A stretch of DNA of 64,000 nt from JAGOUA01 sp964645655 (GCA_964645655.1 CAZXZS010000003.1:1-64000); one strand, 5' to 3'. Positions 35,462 to 44,467 are shown, numbered from the stretch's first letter. Program-made: numbers and translations. Notes: generated by a model not told the origin, from the sequence alone.

Positions 35462-37405
35462 ATGACCGATTGGCTGAAACGGACGCTGCCATGCCTCGCC
35501 GCCCTGGCCTGTGCCCTGGCCTTCCTGACGGGCTTCGGCCCGCCCTCGATCGCCTTCGCGCAAGCCCTGGAGACGCAGACGGACACGCCCGCGCTCCACT
35601 TCCGCGACTACGGGCTGCGCAGCCTGGAGCCGCTCCTCACCGACGAGGCCCGGCAGGGGCTCAGGAGCGGACGGCTACGGCCTTCCCTCTCGACGTTCCT
35701 GCACCCGGCCCGGTACGGACTGATCGCCCCGGGCGATGCCGCCTACGCCGTGAGCGTGACGGAGTTGCTCTGCCTCAACCGGGAGAACCGGTCGCTGCAG
35801 CTGGCATGCAGGCAGGAAGACGGGACCAGGCGGACCATCCGCCTCAGCGCGGAAGCCTGCGCTCAGCAGACGCCGCTCCCCTCCCTGCTCCCACGCGGCT
35901 GCCGGCCGTACGTGTCGACGATCGAGGGACGGACCGTGGCGATCCGCCGCGCACAGCGTCCCGAGGTCGCCGCCGCTCAGGCAGCAGATCTCGACTTCAC
36001 GCAACCGATCGCCGAAGCCGTCGCAGCCCCTCCCGCCGAACCGGAACCGCCCCGCAGCCAGACCGGACCGCCGAGCCCACCCGCTCAGGTCCGTGATCCG
36101 CCGCGGGCGCAAGCGCCCCCGGTTTCGGCCGAAACCCTGCTCCTCCGCAAGGAGAACGCCCGCCTCCGTCGCCAGCTGAACTACGCCCTCGGTCTCCCGG
36201 CCCTCCTGTTCCTCCTCGTCGTCGGCTACACCCTCGCTCGCGCCGCGCGCGCCCGGAAGCCGACTCCCTCTGCTCAGGAAGGACCGGCCCCCGACGTCGC
36301 GCTCGACACGAACGAGAGCGTGCTCGTCTCGCTCAGGGGCGAACTCAGCCGAGCTCGCGAGGAGAACAAGACCGTCGCCGGACGGCTGCAGCGCATGACC
36401 CAGGAACGGGAGCGCGCGCAGCAGGAACACGCCGAGGTGCTGGGCAAGCTCTCCACGCTCGACGAGCGCGCCGGACGGCTCGCCGCCGAGAACGCCCGTC
36501 TCCGCGAAGAGAACGCTACCCAGCAAAGCGTCGACGCAGCCCTACGCGCAGAGGTCACGCAAGCGCGGGAAGCGGCCGAGGAGGCGGAACGCCGCGCGGA
36601 GGCCGCCGAACGTGCGCACGCGGATCACCGCCAGGCCCATGCAACGACCGAGGAGACGCTGCTGCGGCGCAACAACGAACTCCTGCAGGCGAATGGGCGG
36701 CTGCAACGCGAACTCACCCTCCGAGACGCCCGCGACGAACAGGCGGCCCGCGAGCACGCGGCAGCGGCAGACCCTCTGCACGGCCTGCCACGCACGACGC
36801 TGACGCAGGACTTCTCGGCCCATGCCCTGCACCAGCCCCTCGGGGGCAACGAGGAGACGACCCGTCGCCTCTCTCAAGAGCAGCTGGACGCGGCGCGCCA
36901 ACACCCCGAAGCGGCCAACGCCGATCCGTCGCACCCGCCCGTCGCGCCGCACGACGAGGGAATCCTCGACTTCGGCGACCTGGACCACGATCTGCCCAGC
37001 GTCTTCGTCCCCGCCCCGGCCTCGAACGAGACCCCGACGGGACAAGCCGGAACGCCCGTCGGCACGCTATCGGTGCACGAGACGGCAACGCGGGCGCATC
37101 CGACCTGCCCGCACCTCCGACGTAAGAGTCGGGACGGCGACGAAGCCCACACGCCCCTGCGCGCACAGACGGCGCAGATGCCCGCCGCCCAGCGCGACGA
37201 GTACGTCGCGGCGACCCGCCAACCCCTGGATGACGACCAGGAACCGACGCGACGCGATCGCGACAGCCTGCGCGAGCTGGGCGAGCTCACCCAGCCAAAA
37301 CAAGACAGCGGCGTCTGGTCCCGAACGGACAACGGCGACCGTGCCAGCATCCCTCCTCCCCCGCCCACACAGGCCAACGGACAGAGCACGGCGGGCGAGG
37401 CCTGA
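35462..37405 (+). CDS. exported coiled-coil protein with internal membrane span
   Basis: The 647-residue protein has a signal peptide (about residues 1-34, ending AFAQA) and a Cys-containing domain of about 120 residues. A Pro-rich linker and a transmembrane segment follow (about 240-260, LPALLFLLVVGYTLARAARA). Then comes a long coiled coil (about 285-435) with heptads of Glu, Arg, Ala and Leu, and a disordered Pro/Thr/Asp tail. The N-terminal domain would be outside and the coiled coil inside. No family is known to me. The ATG is preceded by CGGAGGATC; a terminator follows. Codons are G/C-ending. Confidence 0.75.
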   Translation: MTDWLKRTLPCLAALACALAFLTGFGPPSIAFAQALETQTDTPALHFRDYGLRSLEPLLTDEARQGLRSGRLRPSLSTFLHPARYGLIAPGDAAYAVSVTELLCLNRENRSLQLACRQEDGTRRTIRLSAEACAQQTPLPSLLPRGCRPYVSTIEGRTVAIRRAQRPEVAAAQAADLDFTQPIAEAVAAPPAEPEPPRSQTGPPSPPAQVRDPPRAQAPPVSAETLLLRKENARLRRQLNYALGLPALLFLLVVGYTLARAARARKPTPSAQEGPAPDVALDTNESVLVSLRGELSRAREENKTVAGRLQRMTQERERAQQEHAEVLGKLSTLDERAGRLAAENARLREENATQQSVDAALRAEVTQAREAAEEAERRAEAAERAHADHRQAHATTEETLLRRNNELLQANGRLQRELTLRDARDEQAAREHAAAADPLHGLPRTTLTQDFSAHALHQPLGGNEETTRRLSQEQLDAARQHPEAANADPSHPPVAPHDEGILDFGDLDHDLPSVFVPAPASNETPTGQAGTPVGTLSVHETATRAHPTCPHLRRKSRDGDEAHTPLRAQTAQMPAAQRDEYVAATRQPLDDDQEPTRRDRDSLRELGELTQPKQDSGVWSRTDNGDRASIPPPPPTQANGQSTAGEA

Positions 37406-37409
37406 CCCT

Positions 37410-37435
37410 CCCGATCCTCGTGATCGGGATTTTTC
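37410..37435 (+). terminator. terminator after 35462-37405
   Basis: CCCGATC and GATCGGG pair around a 5-nt loop, followed by ATTTTTC. Confidence 0.85.
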
Positions 37436-37584
37436 TTTGGACGACGCTTGATCGGCGCACGGGCTTTGGCGGCCGCCTTAATGATCACGCGAACTAAAAA
37501 AGCGCTGCCTTCACGCCAGAACATGCGCTCTTCCGAAAAAACGGCGGGCCGCCTGCTTATTCGCGGATCGCATCCGATCGGACA

Positions 37585-38373
37585 TCACGGGTCTCCGTCC
37601 GCAAACGTCGGATCGTGGGAAAAACTTGGGAGCAGCAAAACGCGTCCACAAAGCCACCCATACCCATCAAGCATCGCCAACCAGGCCGAGGCCCAACCCG
37701 GCGAACGCTTCAGGAGCGCCAAATAGACGGCCGTCGTCCGCCAAGCCAGCCAACGGGCGGCATGGATCAGGAGCATGGCGGCGCGCTGATCGAGCGGATG
37801 CATGAACCGACTGACGCGCCGAACCCAACCGGTCGCCATCCGCCGCATTGCTTCGACCTCAACCTCGTCGAGGATGGCGTTCACGCGGACATAATCGCGG
37901 TACGTGTCGGTACTGACGGAAAACGGCTTCGAGAGCAGGCACGAGGCGCGCCAGGCGGCAAACCCGAGATCGCGCTGGATGTGCGCATTCACGCCCGCAA
38001 GGGCGCACTGGAGCGGGCTGTAGCCGGGCTTCAAGGCAAGCCGACGGTTCGCGAACAGGGCCCGCCAAGGGGCCGGGCACGCCGCATGCTCACCCATGAT
38101 CCATAAGCGAAGCGCGTCGAAATAGAGCTTGGAAAATTCCACGACGAGGACCTCGACCCAGCGCGGATCCTCAAAAAACCTTCCCCGGCAACGCCGCTCG
38201 ACCGCCTCGGTGACGAGGCGATACAGCTCGGTGAACCACCAGATGCCGTCGTCACGGCCGAACGTCGCCTGGATCCGCTGCATCAGCAAACAGACCTCAT
38301 CGATCGAACGAAGGCGCGGGGCGCGAACCGAGAGCTCGGCCGCAAGCGCAAACGGGGAAACCGTTACCGGCAT
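37585..38373 (-). CDS. DUF5995 family protein
   Basis: The 262-residue protein matches DUF5995, helical proteins of unknown function seen mostly in Actinobacteria and Bacteroidetes. Shared features are GIWWFTELYRLVTEAV, the FFEDPRWVEVLVVEFSKLYF segment, WRALFANR and ALAGVNAHIQRDL, whose His and Asp may bind a metal. The ATG at 38373 lies 6 nt after TACAAT, so the mRNA is probably leaderless; the open frame upstream is antisense to rlmI. It is divergent from rlmI. Confidence 0.8.
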   Translation of the reverse strand: MPVTVSPFALAAELSVRAPRLRSIDEVCLLMQRIQATFGRDDGIWWFTELYRLVTEAVERRCRGRFFEDPRWVEVLVVEFSKLYFDALRLWIMGEHAACPAPWRALFANRRLALKPGYSPLQCALAGVNAHIQRDLGFAAWRASCLLSKPFSVSTDTYRDYVRVNAILDEVEVEAMRRMATGWVRRVSRFMHPLDQRAAMLLIHAARWLAWRTTAVYLALLKRSPGWASAWLAMLDGYGWLCGRVLLLPSFSHDPTFADGDP

Positions 38374-38457
38374 GGGTCCATTGTACGCGAAATGCCCGAA
38401 TGCGCCGAATGTCGAGGGACCTTCCCAAAACGGGCGGTTTCTGTTCTCATACGCGGC

Positions 38458-39648
38458 ATGTACCCCCTCCTCACCCTCCGGCCCGGCAAAGAGGTTCCCG
38501 TGCGCGCGGGACACCCCTGGGTCTTTTCGGAAGCGATCGCGCAGGCCCCAACCGACGTCGAACCGGGCGGCTTCGTTGAGGTTCGCGATTCCCGCGGGGA
38601 AACGCTCGGCATCGGCAGCTACCAGCCCCGGGCCTCGATCGCGGTGCGACTGTATGCGAAGACCCCGATCACGCTCGACGCCGCCTGGTTCGCCGAACGG
38701 CTCCGGGCACTCGACGCCTGGAAGCGTCCGCTCTTGCCCGCCGAGACCACAGGTTTCCGGCTCGTCCACGCCGAAAGCGACGGCCTCCCCGGCTTCATCG
38801 TCGACCTCTATGACGACGTCGCCGTGCTTCAGATCCATACGGCCGGAGCCGACCGATTGCGCGCACCGTTCCTAGAAGGGCTGACGAAGGCGCTTGGCCC
38901 GCGCGCGATCGTCGAGCGTTCGGATGTCGGGGCGCGCAAGCAGGAAGGCTTGCCGATCCTGGAACCCGTCGTCCACGCTGGCACGATCACCGGACCCGTT
39001 GCGTTCTTGGAAGCGGGACTGCGTTTTCAAGCGGACGTCCTGGCAGGACAAAAGACGGGCTTTTTCCTCGATCAACGCGTTGCCCGCCTGGCCGTGGGCG
39101 CCCTTGCGAACGGCAAGCGCGTCGTGAACCTGTTCGGCTACTCGGGCGCGTTCTCCGTGCATGCGCTGGCAGGCGGAGCGGCGCATGTGACGACCGTCGA
39201 CGTTTCGCGTGAGGCGCTTGAACTCGCAGAGGCGCACGTCACCCTGAACGCCCAGGACCCGGGGCTCGCCCGCACGGAATTCCTTCAGGCGGACGTGCTG
39301 GACCTGCTCGAAGACGCCTCGTGGAACCCGCCGATGGACCTCCTCATCTGCGACCCGCCGGCATTCGCGAAAACCGATCGCCACCGCGAAGAGGCGCTGA
39401 AAGCGTACACGCGCATCAACGAGCAATGTCTCAAGCGCCTGCCCGTGGGCGGAATCCTGGTGACGAGCTCCTGCTCCGGACGCGTCACGCCCGAGGATTT
39501 TCGGACGATGCTGCGGATCGCGAGCGGACGCGCGCGGCGACGGGTACGGCTCCTGCAATGGATCGGCCATGACGTGGACCATGCAGAATTGCTGACGTTT
39601 CCGGAGGGGCGCTATCTGAAAACGGCGATCCTCCTGATTGAGTCATAG
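38458..39648 (+). CDS. rlmI: 23S rRNA (cytosine1962-C5)-methyltransferase RlmI-like
   Basis: The 396-residue enzyme has an N-terminal PUA-like domain (PGKEVPVRAGHPWVFSEAI), a central EEHEE domain and a Rossmann methyltransferase domain. SAM binding is at VVNLFGYSGAFSVHALAGG, the catalytic motif is CDPPAFAKT and the nucleophile Cys lies in SSCSGRV. It modifies 23S rRNA. The ATG at 38458 directly precedes the PUA domain. No Shine-Dalgarno sequence is seen. A terminator follows at 39722-39752. Confidence 0.93.
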   Translation: MYPLLTLRPGKEVPVRAGHPWVFSEAIAQAPTDVEPGGFVEVRDSRGETLGIGSYQPRASIAVRLYAKTPITLDAAWFAERLRALDAWKRPLLPAETTGFRLVHAESDGLPGFIVDLYDDVAVLQIHTAGADRLRAPFLEGLTKALGPRAIVERSDVGARKQEGLPILEPVVHAGTITGPVAFLEAGLRFQADVLAGQKTGFFLDQRVARLAVGALANGKRVVNLFGYSGAFSVHALAGGAAHVTTVDVSREALELAEAHVTLNAQDPGLARTEFLQADVLDLLEDASWNPPMDLLICDPPAFAKTDRHREEALKAYTRINEQCLKRLPVGGILVTSSCSGRVTPEDFRTMLRIASGRARRRVRLLQWIGHDVDHAELLTFPEGRYLKTAILLIES

Positions 39649-39721
39649 CCGTGTTCACGGGAAAATAAGGTCCTGCCGCGTCATCAGGGGCGCTTTCGCC
39701 CGCATTGAAACGGCTCGAGAA

Positions 39722-39752
39722 GACCGTCCTGATCACGGACGGCCATCTTTTT
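39722..39752 (+). terminator. terminator after rlmI
   Basis: CCGTCC and GGACGG pair around a 7-nt loop, followed by CCATCTTTTT. Confidence 0.7.
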
Positions 39753-39837
39753 GTCGATCGGCATTGCACGTATTCATCCGCCTCATCCCGTCCAACGCCT
39801 CGGCATTTTTCCACATGTGAAGCGCAAAAATCACGGT

Positions 39838-39866
39838 TTGCATCGATCTACCAGCCCTGTTAGGAT
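39838..39866 (+). promoter_or_regulatory. promoter of tRNA-Gly(TCC)
   Basis: TTGCAT (39838-39843), 17-nt spacer, TAGGAT (39861-39866), 22 nt before the tRNA. Confidence 0.55.
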
Positions 39867-39888
39867 AGCGCCTGCCAGAAAAATCCAC

Positions 39889-39963
39889 GCGGGTATCGTA
39901 TAGTGGCTATTACTCCAGCCTTCCAAGTTGGAGAGGGGGGTTCGATTCCCCCTACCCGCTCCA
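39889..39963 (+). tRNA. tRNA-Gly (anticodon TCC)
   Basis: Acceptor arms GCGGGTA/TACCCGC, anticodon stem CCAGC/GTTGG with loop CTTCCAA, and T arm GGGGG-TTCGATT-CCCCC fold normally; CCA is encoded. Confidence 0.95.
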
Positions 39964-39998
39964 ACAAAATCCCCTCGACCTGTCGAGGGGATTTTGTT
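39963..39998 (+). terminator. terminator after tRNA-Gly(TCC)
   Basis: A perfect 16-bp stem with a CCTG loop; the 3' arm ends in TTTTGTT. Confidence 0.8.
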
Positions 39999-40048
39999 GG
40001 AGCGGGACAAGCAAAAATGGCCGACACCGCGAACAGGTGGAACACCAA

Positions 40049-40074
40049 TAAAAAAACCGGCGATTCAAGCCGGT
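40049..40074 (-). terminator. terminator after the Cys-rich protein gene
   Basis: ACCGGC and GCCGGT pair around a 7-nt loop, followed by TTTTTTTATT on the minus strand. Confidence 0.8.
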
Positions 40075-41360
40075 CAGCGGATGCGCCCAAGGACGTGGAA
40101 GGCGCCGGCCCTCGTCCACTCGACGCGGTAGCGCTGCGCGAGGTCGTAGCGGAGGAAGTCCCGCTCGCCGGTCGGCGTGAGCGTCCAGCGATGGTCACCG
40201 CCCTTCTCCGAAAGGGCGACCGAATAGGTCTCCTCACGATCGAGGCGTTGCCGCGCCGTACGCGCGACGAGCCCGGGCCAACGCGGGACATGGTCCGTCC
40301 CCGCGAGCGAGCGCGTCTCCAGCTGGTCCCACCGGTTGAACTGGTAGCTGCAGTACCGCTCGTTCACCGGGCACTGGTCGAAGCAGGTCCGCCAGCGCGT
40401 CACGGGACACCGCTGGCACACCCGGGGATGCCGGCACGTCTCGTAGACCGTGTCGAGGCAGCGCTGGCAGGTCTCCGGGGTACGGCAGGTGTCCCACACC
40501 GTCGGGCAGGTAGCCGTGCCGTTGCCGTTCGAGCGGCAGGTGCCGCGCCGCGGGTTGCAGCGGTAGGTCCCGCCGCCCGTACAGTTGCAGCGACGGGCAA
40601 CCGTGCGCGGGTTGCAGCGGTACGTGTCACCGCCCGTACAGTTGCAGTCCACCTGTTCGACGTACGGGTCGCAGTCGTGGGGGTTGCAGCTCACGTAGCC
40701 GCGGAGGCGGATCTCGCACGAGACATTGAACGCCGCGCTCGGCATCCCGCTCGCCCAGCCGTTGCCGGCGTACGTATGTTCCTCGAAGAGGCGTTCGGTG
40801 CGGCTCCAGGCGAGGCCGCTCACGCTCGCCACGCTGACGTTGGGCGACAGGGCCCAGCGCACGAACGCGAGACCCGCGCAGCCGAGGAGCGCCGTGCAGA
40901 GCCCCAGCAGGAGCTTGCGGCCGACGAAGGCCGACGGACAGGAAGCGTGCGGCGTGGCCCCGCTCGCGGACGGGGGCGTCGCGGCCGGGTCGGACGTGAT
41001 CGCGGCGACCGAAGCCACGACGGACGGGGCGACCGTCACTTCGCCCACGGCCGTGGCGGGCGGCGACGGCTTCCGCGCGGCGCACACCGAGCATTGGCCG
41101 TGGAGGTTCCGTTCCTCGCAGCCGCAGTATTCGCATCGCCAGTTGGCACCGGCGCGCGCGAAGGCGAGCTGGATCGCGTCGGTGATGGCCGGCGCGGCAG
41201 CAATGTCGTCAGGCATGAGCCACGGCTCGTCCGACTTCTGCGCGCCGCAGTGGGTGCACTTGAGGCTCTCGTCCTCCTTGCCGCTTACGCCAGGACAGAC
41301 GGTCTTGCAGTGCTTGCACCGCCACACCATCTCGATGATCTCTTCGCCGAAGGTTTCCAT
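40074..41360 (-). CDS. zinc-ribbon membrane protein with Cys-rich extracellular repeats
   Basis: The 428-residue protein begins with two zinc ribbons (CKHC...CTHC at about residues 15-39 and CEYC...CSVC at about 75-94). An Ala/Pro-rich linker and one transmembrane segment follow (about 148-170). The outside part of about 260 residues has some 20 cysteines in tandem repeats: CNCTGG.TYRCNPR twice, then three CxxxxxxTC..(P)..CQRC-like units. The ribbons should be cytoplasmic and the repeats disulphide-bonded outside. No family is recognised. The ATG at 41360 has only an AAGAAAGAAG stretch before it; an internal ATG (residue 11) is the alternative. It has its own promoter and terminator. Confidence 0.75.
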   Translation of the reverse strand: METFGEEIIEMVWRCKHCKTVCPGVSGKEDESLKCTHCGAQKSDEPWLMPDDIAAAPAITDAIQLAFARAGANWRCEYCGCEERNLHGQCSVCAARKPSPPATAVGEVTVAPSVVASVAAITSDPAATPPSASGATPHASCPSAFVGRKLLLGLCTALLGCAGLAFVRWALSPNVSVASVSGLAWSRTERLFEEHTYAGNGWASGMPSAAFNVSCEIRLRGYVSCNPHDCDPYVEQVDCNCTGGDTYRCNPRTVARRCNCTGGGTYRCNPRRGTCRSNGNGTATCPTVWDTCRTPETCQRCLDTVYETCRHPRVCQRCPVTRWRTCFDQCPVNERYCSYQFNRWDQLETRSLAGTDHVPRWPGLVARTARQRLDREETYSVALSEKGGDHRWTLTPTGERDFLRYDLAQRYRVEWTRAGAFHVLGRIR

Positions 41361-41456
41361 TGCTTACTTCTTTCTTCGTGTTTAGGCGATCGCCGCCTCA
41401 TCGCCCCTGTTATTCCAGGAGAGGTGCGGGTCCTTCTGCTTTTTTGGCAGCACCGA

Positions 41457-41485
41457 ATCGTAGCGTATTTTTATGTCATTGTCAA
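41457..41485 (-). promoter_or_regulatory. promoter of the Cys-rich protein gene
   Basis: TTGACA (41485-41480), 17-nt spacer, TACGAT (41462-41457) on the minus strand, giving a leader of about 90 nt. Confidence 0.75.
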
Positions 41486-41602
41486 GCGTCGAGATGCAAA
41501 ATTCATCGACGGACCCTTGAAAGAATTATTGTATTTATAGTTAATATTTAGCTAAAATAAGGCATGTATTTTATTTAAATCTTCATCTCTGTTTACTAGT
41601 AC

Positions 41603-41632
41603 TTGACAAATAGATAGAAAACCTGGTATACT
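41603..41632 (+). promoter_or_regulatory. promoter of 41694-42137
   Basis: TTGACA (41603-41608), 18-nt spacer ending in TGG, TATACT (41627-41632). Confidence 0.8.
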
Positions 41633-41693
41633 TTATTGTCCTCCTGGCAAGGAAATCCCTAGCCCGCGACGGACAAAGGAGTCACAAAATCGA

Positions 41694-42137
41694 ATGTCGA
41701 CCACCGCCCGCGCCCTCACGCTCGCCGCCAACGCCCTGCTCGCCACCACCCGGCACGGGGCCACGGGACCCGGGACGCTCGTCCCCACCAAGCGCCCCGT
41801 GCGCGCGGGCGCGAAGGCGCCCGTCAACGAGAACATGCCCGCGAAGCCGGGCGAGGTCGAGGCGGTCATGCCGCCCGACCTGAGCGAGGCGCACCGCGTC
41901 ATCTGGTGCGGCGCGACGGAGTGCCGCCGGGGCCGCGTCATCAGTCCCCAGGTGGCCAGCGCGCGCCTGCGCGAGCGCTTCGGCCTCGCGTGCGCCGTCG
42001 ACGAGGTCCTGCAGGCCCTCGTCGACCAGAGCCTCGCGGAGTGGCAAACCCCCTCGGGATCCGCGGTGCGCGGGCGGCAGCTCTCGCTGCCGTTCGCCCC
42101 CCAGGAGGTCGGCGCCTACCTGGCGCTCGCCGCCTGA
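41694..42137 (+). CDS. hypothetical protein, 147 aa, winged-helix-like C terminus
   Basis: The function is unknown. The N-terminal 60 residues are Ala/Thr/Pro-rich and probably disordered. The C-terminal 80 residues (GRVISPQVASARLRERFGLACAVDEVLQALVDQSLAEW and then a beta strand) look like a small winged helix, hence possibly DNA binding; this is a weak inference. AAAGGAG lies 13 nt before the ATG. Strong promoter and terminator make it a single-gene unit; codons are almost all G/C-ending. Confidence 0.65.
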   Translation: MSTTARALTLAANALLATTRHGATGPGTLVPTKRPVRAGAKAPVNENMPAKPGEVEAVMPPDLSEAHRVIWCGATECRRGRVISPQVASARLRERFGLACAVDEVLQALVDQSLAEWQTPSGSAVRGRQLSLPFAPQEVGAYLALAA

Positions 42138-42163
42138 GGCGCACCTCCCCCGACTCCGCACTG

Positions 42164-42200
42164 AACCCCCGATCTCCGATCGGGGGTTTCCGCGTTTTTC
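42164..42200 (+). terminator. terminator after 41694-42137
   Basis: CCCCCGAT and ATCGGGGG pair around a 5-nt loop, with TTT and later GTTTTTC. Confidence 0.75.
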
Positions 42201-42234
42201 AGTCAATATATTCATCCTGCAGGCTTCATTTTTT

Positions 42235-42263
42235 TTGACAAACCAGCATTTTTCTGCTATCAT
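42235..42263 (+). promoter_or_regulatory. promoter of the CDF transporter gene
   Basis: TTGACA (42235-42240), 17-nt spacer ending in TGC, TATCAT (42258-42263). Confidence 0.8.
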
Positions 42264-42330
42264 AGACGACTTGTTCCCATCCCGGGAACGAGCGATCTTC
42301 CCAAAAACACCCCACCGAAACGGAGCTCCG

Positions 42331-44415
42331 ATGACCAAGTCCATGTTGATCGTAATGGCCCGCTTCCGCCTCGAGCGCCGCACCATGGTGTCGCTGCGCC
42401 ACGCCTTCGCGCTCGCGGAGCGCCTCGACGCGCCGCTCCTCATCCTCCACGCGGACGACGAGGACCCGGCGTCCGTGCGGATCGCCATGACCCTGGCCGG
42501 CTTCGACGGAATGTCAGAGCGGCTCGCCCTGGTGCAACGGGAGGACGCGGAACGTTCCGACGGCCCCGCCATCCTCTTCGTGAGCGCGGCGGAGACGCTC
42601 CCCGCGGCCCGCAAGGAGGCCCCGAGCGGGAGCCACGTCCTCCTCGCCATCGAGGAGGACGGGAGCCGACCGAGCGCGGCCGTGCGGATCTGCCTCCCCT
42701 TCGGCAGTCGGGCCGCGGCCGCCACCGCGGCCGCCTTCGCCATCCCGTTCGCCAAGCGGATCGGCGCGACGGTCGTGGCCTGCCACGCCACCGGCAGCCG
42801 CGCCAAGGAACAGGGCGTGGTCGCCGAGCGCCACCTCAGCCCCGACTCACGGGCGATGCTGAACCGGATCAAGCGGCTCGCAGCGGCCCATGCGGTCGAG
42901 CTCAAGGTCGAACTGACCGGAACCGAACCGACCATCCACGACTACGTGTCGCGTGTCGCGAACACGCACGGTTGCTCGCTGACCATCGTCGCCTCGGGTG
43001 ACGCGCTCCGCAACGGCAGCGCCGAACGCATCGCCGCGACGAGCAACGTGCCGGTCCTCGCGGTCGCGCGGACGGGCAGTGATGCGGCCATACGGACCTT
43101 CAACGCCCTCGCCGGCGACCCCGTGGATCCGGAAGCCGACGACGAGCCCAGCGGACCCATCCCCGGCCTGCGGCCGTGGCACCGGAACCCCGTCGCGGCC
43201 GAGCTCATCGCCGCCGCGCATTACATCGCCAAGACCGCGGTCGGGCTCGCGATCGGGAACCACGCCGGTTCGCTGGTGATCCTCACCGACGCGATGCACA
43301 AGGGCGGTGACGCCCTGCAGGGCGTGCTGGTCGCGCTCGGGATGCGGTTCGCGGGCCACAAGCGGCCCGGGTACCACTTCGACCTGCGCAGCCTCGAGAC
43401 CGGCGGGATGCTCGGCCTCGGCGCCCTCATCCTCAGCACCGCCCTCCTGCTGGTGAGCAAGGCGACGATCGGGCTCCTGGCCCAGTGGCCCACGGCCGAC
43501 CAGGCGATCCGCCAGGTCCTCCCCCTCCCAACCTACACGGCGGGCCGCATCGAACCGGGGATGTTCCCTTGGATGGGCGGGTTCATGCTCATCAGCATCG
43601 TCCTGTCGCTCCTCGTGAGCCGCTACCAGATCTCGGTCGGCAAGGAGAGCAAGGAGGCGATGCTCGTCGCCGATGGCGAGGAGACCTTCAGCGACTCGAT
43701 CACCGAGGTCGGGGCGCTGCTCGGGATCATCGGGGCCCAGGGGTTCGGCTGGCAGTGGGCCGATGCCGTGAGCGCGCTCGTCGTGTCGGTCTTCGTCCTC
43801 CGGGCGGGCACGGAGATCTTCCTCAAGGGCTGGCGCAGCTTCTTCGGCAAGTCGCTCGGCGACGAGGTCGAGGAGGCGATCCGCCAGGCGGCCCTGCAGA
43901 TCCCTGGGATCGAGGGCGTCGACCGGGTCATCACGAGCACCCACGGGCTCAGCCTCGCGCGCTGCTCGCTGCGGATCCGGGTGCGGGCACCCTCGGCGCG
44001 CCACGCGGCCATCCGCACGCACCTGCAGCAGGTGGCGGAGGCGCACCTGCTCGGGCTCGAGGGGATCAAGGACGTCTTCCTCGACCTCGTCATCGACGCG
44101 CCGGAGGACGAGTCGACCCGCTTCGCCTTCGCCTGCCGCCAGGAACAGGCGGGCACCTACACGATCGTCGCGCAGCCGAACCTCGCGACGCACCTCCTCA
44201 TCTGCGACCAGGTCGGCGACGATTCGGCTGCCAGCGAAGTGACCCCGCATCCCCTCACGGGCCACGAGGTCTGGGCCTTCGCCCGGAGCAAGCGCGTCGA
44301 GACCGTCCTCTTCCACACGACGGACGACGAGGCGCTGCCCAAGCCGCCCGGCAACGGGATCAAGATCGGCTGGACCCACTCCCCCAGCCCCATGCGCTGC
44401 CTCGGCGTCGACTGA
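42331..44415 (+). CDS. cation diffusion facilitator fused to a universal-stress-like domain
   Basis: The 694-residue protein has an N-terminal part of about 255 residues resembling UspA (VRICLPFGSRAAAATAAAFAIPFAKRIG and IVASGDALRNGSAERIAATSNVPVLAVAR). A six-helix CDF transporter follows (about 290-500): NHAGSLVILTDAMHKGGDAL and SDSITEVGALLGI carry the Asp/His metal-site residues. Next comes the usual cytoplasmic dimer domain (about 505-600). The last 90 residues may be a NifX/NifB-like domain. CDF proteins export zinc, manganese or iron. The ATG at 42331 follows GGAG. It has its own promoter and terminator. Confidence 0.85.
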   Translation: MTKSMLIVMARFRLERRTMVSLRHAFALAERLDAPLLILHADDEDPASVRIAMTLAGFDGMSERLALVQREDAERSDGPAILFVSAAETLPAARKEAPSGSHVLLAIEEDGSRPSAAVRICLPFGSRAAAATAAAFAIPFAKRIGATVVACHATGSRAKEQGVVAERHLSPDSRAMLNRIKRLAAAHAVELKVELTGTEPTIHDYVSRVANTHGCSLTIVASGDALRNGSAERIAATSNVPVLAVARTGSDAAIRTFNALAGDPVDPEADDEPSGPIPGLRPWHRNPVAAELIAAAHYIAKTAVGLAIGNHAGSLVILTDAMHKGGDALQGVLVALGMRFAGHKRPGYHFDLRSLETGGMLGLGALILSTALLLVSKATIGLLAQWPTADQAIRQVLPLPTYTAGRIEPGMFPWMGGFMLISIVLSLLVSRYQISVGKESKEAMLVADGEETFSDSITEVGALLGIIGAQGFGWQWADAVSALVVSVFVLRAGTEIFLKGWRSFFGKSLGDEVEEAIRQAALQIPGIEGVDRVITSTHGLSLARCSLRIRVRAPSARHAAIRTHLQQVAEAHLLGLEGIKDVFLDLVIDAPEDESTRFAFACRQEQAGTYTIVAQPNLATHLLICDQVGDDSAASEVTPHPLTGHEVWAFARSKRVETVLFHTTDDEALPKPPGNGIKIGWTHSPSPMRCLGVD

Positions 44416-44429
44416 CGCCGTACCCCCTC

Positions 44430-44467
44430 ACCCATCCGCGATCCGTCGCCGATGGGTGGTTTTTTTC
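44430..44467 (+). terminator. terminator after the CDF gene
   Basis: ACCCATC and GATGGGT pair around a 14-nt loop, followed by GGTTTTTTT. Confidence 0.8.

Noticed and set aside
36874..37524. Minus-strand frame with a plausible basic N terminus
   Set aside because: Most of it is antisense to the coiled-coil gene, and the terminator at 37410-37435 lies within it.
40548..40650. Repeated DNA that could be a CRISPR-like or intergenic repeat
   Set aside because: It lies in frame inside the Cys-rich protein gene and encodes the CNCTGG.TYRCNPR repeats.
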